A stretch of DNA of 64,000 nt from Gemmatimonadota bacterium (lineage in GTDB: Bacteria > Gemmatimonadota > Gemmatimonadetes > Gemmatimonadales > Gemmatimonadaceae): contig JADJNZ010000011.1 in the NCBI GenBank assembly GCA_016714015.1, forward strand, positions 70,210 through 134,209, in the 5' to 3' direction. Positions 62,561-64,000 of this stretch are shown one piece after another. How positions within the stretch are numbered: position 1 is the stretch's first letter; each line of letters starts with the position of its first letter. The position numbers and the translations under genes are program-made. The notes under the pieces are model-generated. The model worked only from the letters and a program-made list of their open reading frames with translations. It was not told the origin of the DNA and did no database searches.

Positions 62561-62890
62561 TCGTCCGGCGATGAAGCGGTCACCTTTCGCTGTATCTTCG
62601 GACGACAACGGCCCCAAACGCTTGGGGCGCTCAGGGCCGTTGCACAGCTCCTTCACACATCACTGCAGACGCGGGCCAGAGACCGGAAGACCTCACCCGC
62701 TGCTGCCTCACCACGAGGCCCACGATCACGACTCAGTACTGACACCGCTCTCGATGGACCTATTCGCAGGGGATGGCGGGTTGCCGAAGCGGGCCGCCAT
62801 CCACCACTTCCTCGCCGGACTTCCCGGCGCGGCAACCAAGCTTACGGGCAGGGTTCACCATCCCGCAAGCTCTCTGGAGAATTCTCATTT
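62561..62890 (+). other. long structured leader between CIRCE and the mini-protein
   Basis: The 330 bases hold several hairpins: CAACGGCCC with GGGCCGTTG (62606-62614 and 62634-62642, enclosing a CCCCAA/TTGGGG competitor), GGATGGCGG with CCGCCATCC near 62773-62805, and GCTT-CGGG with CCCG-AAGC just before the gene. No believable ORF crosses it. It may be a 5' leader, a small RNA, or the scar of a lost heat-shock gene. Confidence 0.45.
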
Positions 62891-63046
62891 ATGGCTAAGA
62901 CTTCAGCGTTTCATTCCAAGAAGCCGGAAACGAAGGTGTATCACGACAACACCTCGTGCACCGAAGGCAACAACATCGAGTCGTACAACAAGGTTGCGGG
63001 CACTGGCAATCGTCCGCGCTGCAAGCGTTGTTCTGAACTCGCGTAG
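62891..63046 (+). CDS. 51-residue CxxC mini-protein
   Basis: A short intact frame starts ATG GCT AAG at 62891 with TGGAG 11 bases before it. It encodes MAKTSAFHSKKPETKVYHDN, then TSCTEGNNIESYNKVAGTG and NRPRCKRCSELA. One Cys-Thr and a C-terminal CKRC pair plus histidines could bind a metal. The pattern C-TEGNNIE-x(n)-GTG-RPRC-x-x-C looks like a conserved tiny-protein family, as far as I can judge by eye. A strong terminator lies 31 bases after the stop. Lysine-rich, low-GC composition sets it apart from core genes. Confidence 0.72.
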   Translation: MAKTSAFHSKKPETKVYHDNTSCTEGNNIESYNKVAGTGNRPRCKRCSELA

Positions 63047-63077
63047 TACTACGACCGAATAGTTGGTTGTGTTGAAC

Positions 63078-63120
63078 AGACCCGTGGTGGGGGAGTTTGG
63101 TTCCTTCCCGCCACGGGTCT
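63078..63120 (+). terminator. intrinsic terminator after the mini-protein gene
   Basis: AGACCCGTGG (63078-63087) pairs perfectly with CCACGGGTCT (63111-63120), and four further inner pairs (one G-T) extend the stem to about 14 base pairs. CTTC follows. It supports a defined short transcript from the CIRCE promoter. Confidence 0.75.
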
Positions 63121-63133
63121 CTTCACGCTGACG

Positions 63134-64000
63134 TGACCCCCAACTCTGTACCAGCGGTGTATGCGGTCCAGTGCTAGGGTTGATGAAGTTTGGTGCCGTA
63201 ATGGCGTGCTTGCGCGCAAACTCGCGCGGGGTGAGATCGTCGAGTCCACTGTGTGGCCGCTCGCATTCATAGTCGATCCGCCAGGCCTCGATCGTGCGCT
63301 GGGCGTCGGCGAGACTGACGAACCAGCTCTCGTTCAGACATTCGTCCCGGAACGTCCCATTGAAGCTCTCGATGAACGCGTTCTGCACGGGCTTCCCCGG
63401 GTCGATGAAGGCGAGCCCCACGCCGAGACGAGTCTGCCCCTCGACCGGCGCGCTCTGAACTCGGGGCCGGTGTCGCATACGATCGCGCGCGGATAGCCGC
63501 GCACCGCGGCGACGCTGTCGAGGACGCGGACCACGCGCTCCCCGGGCAGCGAGACGTCGACCTCGATTGCGGGACACTCCCGCGTGCAGTCGTCCACGAG
63601 GGTGAAGCGGCGGGACACCACCGGGCGTCGCCCAGCGTGTCGCGCACGAAGTCCATGCTCCAACGCTCGTTCGCCCGCGTCGGCACCGGCGCGGGCGAGC
63701 GCGGCACCACCGCGCGCCGCTTCCGTCGGCGCTTCCGCACCTGCAGTCCCTCCTCCCGGTACACGCGCTGCACGCGCTTGTGGTTGATCGGCGGGCCCTC
63801 GCGCCGCAGCACGCGCGTGAGTTGCCGATAGCCCCAACGCCGCCGCGTGGCGGCGAGCTCGTGCAATCGGGCGCGCAACGCCGTGTCGGGCGGCCGCGTC
63901 GACGCGTATCGCTGCGTCGACCGCGCGAAGCCGGTGAAGCGGCACGCCGCGCGCTACTCCGACACCTCGGCGGTGATCGTCGCGTGGTTGACGGCCGTCC
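63134..64000 (-). mobile_element. IS3-family element, transposase OrfB with two frameshifts, cut by window edge
   Basis: On the minus strand the OrfB sequence is seen in three successive frames: RWGYRQLTRVLRREG, NHKRVQRVYREEGLQVRK and NERWSMDFVRDTLGDAR (first D of the DDE triad); then from about 63615 RRFTLVDDCTRECPAIEVD and IVCDTGPEFR (second D); then from about 63455 FIDPGKPVQNAFIESFNGTF and RDECLNESWF (the E). The left end is probably at TGACCCCCAACTCTG near 63134. The last frame reads on through that end without a stop. The right end and any OrfA lie beyond the window. It is inactive as read. Confidence 0.8.

Noticed and set aside
62650..62890. T-box-like features on the minus strand (AGAGAGC followed by a GGTGAA-type stem)
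   Set aside because: No specifier stem or proper T-box bulge can be built, and no synthetase or amino-acid gene lies downstream on that strand.
62571..63062. 163-codon frame covering the leader and mini-protein gene
   Set aside because: It crosses strong hairpins and overlaps the better 51-codon frame, which has a start, a ribosome site and a terminator.

Overview
The window is about 64 kb of very GC-rich bacterial chromosome. Dense coding, long antisense shadow frames, 4-base ATGA/GTGA gene overlaps, many PAS-type hybrid kinases, propeller-type secreted proteins and HTH-plus-integrase island remnants all suggest a motile member of the Gemmatimonadota (an inference from gene style; there is no rRNA here to prove it).

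Bases 313-13374 (minus strand) hold a basal-body and hook cluster that reads flgB-flgC-(unknown)-fliE-fliF-fliG-fliH-fliI-fliJ-motE-like-fliK-flgD-flgE. Upstream of it lies an NtrC-type sigma-54 activator, and a good -24/-12 promoter match sits just before flgB. Bases 13398-20346 (plus strand) hold the late genes flgL, fliW, fliC, fliD, fliS, a FlgN/FliT-like gene and flgM. Several carry sigma-28-like promoters of one shared form, TCAAGTnn-N11-GCCGAyAC. This implies a sigma-54 then sigma-28/FlgM hierarchy.

Bases 20382-26688 are a full chemotaxis set: cheY, cheZ, cheA, cheW, cheR, cheD and cheB. After a PrcB-like lipoprotein, bases 27274-46946 form a signalling block: six sensor kinases (most fused to receivers), a receiver-EAL phosphodiesterase, a PilZ protein and a chemoreceptor with its own sigma-28 site. 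The block probably links c-di-GMP and phosphorelay signals to motility.

Bases 46977-57257 carry housekeeping and secreted-enzyme genes: rhomboid protease, aminotransferase plus omega-amidase, two divergent glycosidase-like proteins, a PfkB kinase, a penicillin-acylase family enzyme and a propeller protein.

From 57255 onward the region is rearranged. A partial copy of tRNA-Pro with its promoter faces a truncated, frameshifted SDR-DUF2867 pseudogene. Next come the intact tRNA-Pro(GGG), a decayed integrase island (HTH gene, integrase remnant, XRE regulator with Cys motifs, a frameshifted PIN-domain gene and its overlapping partner), a CIRCE-like heat-shock operator with a roughly 330-base leader in front of a 51-residue CxxC mini-protein, and an IS3-family element that runs off the right edge with two frameshifts.
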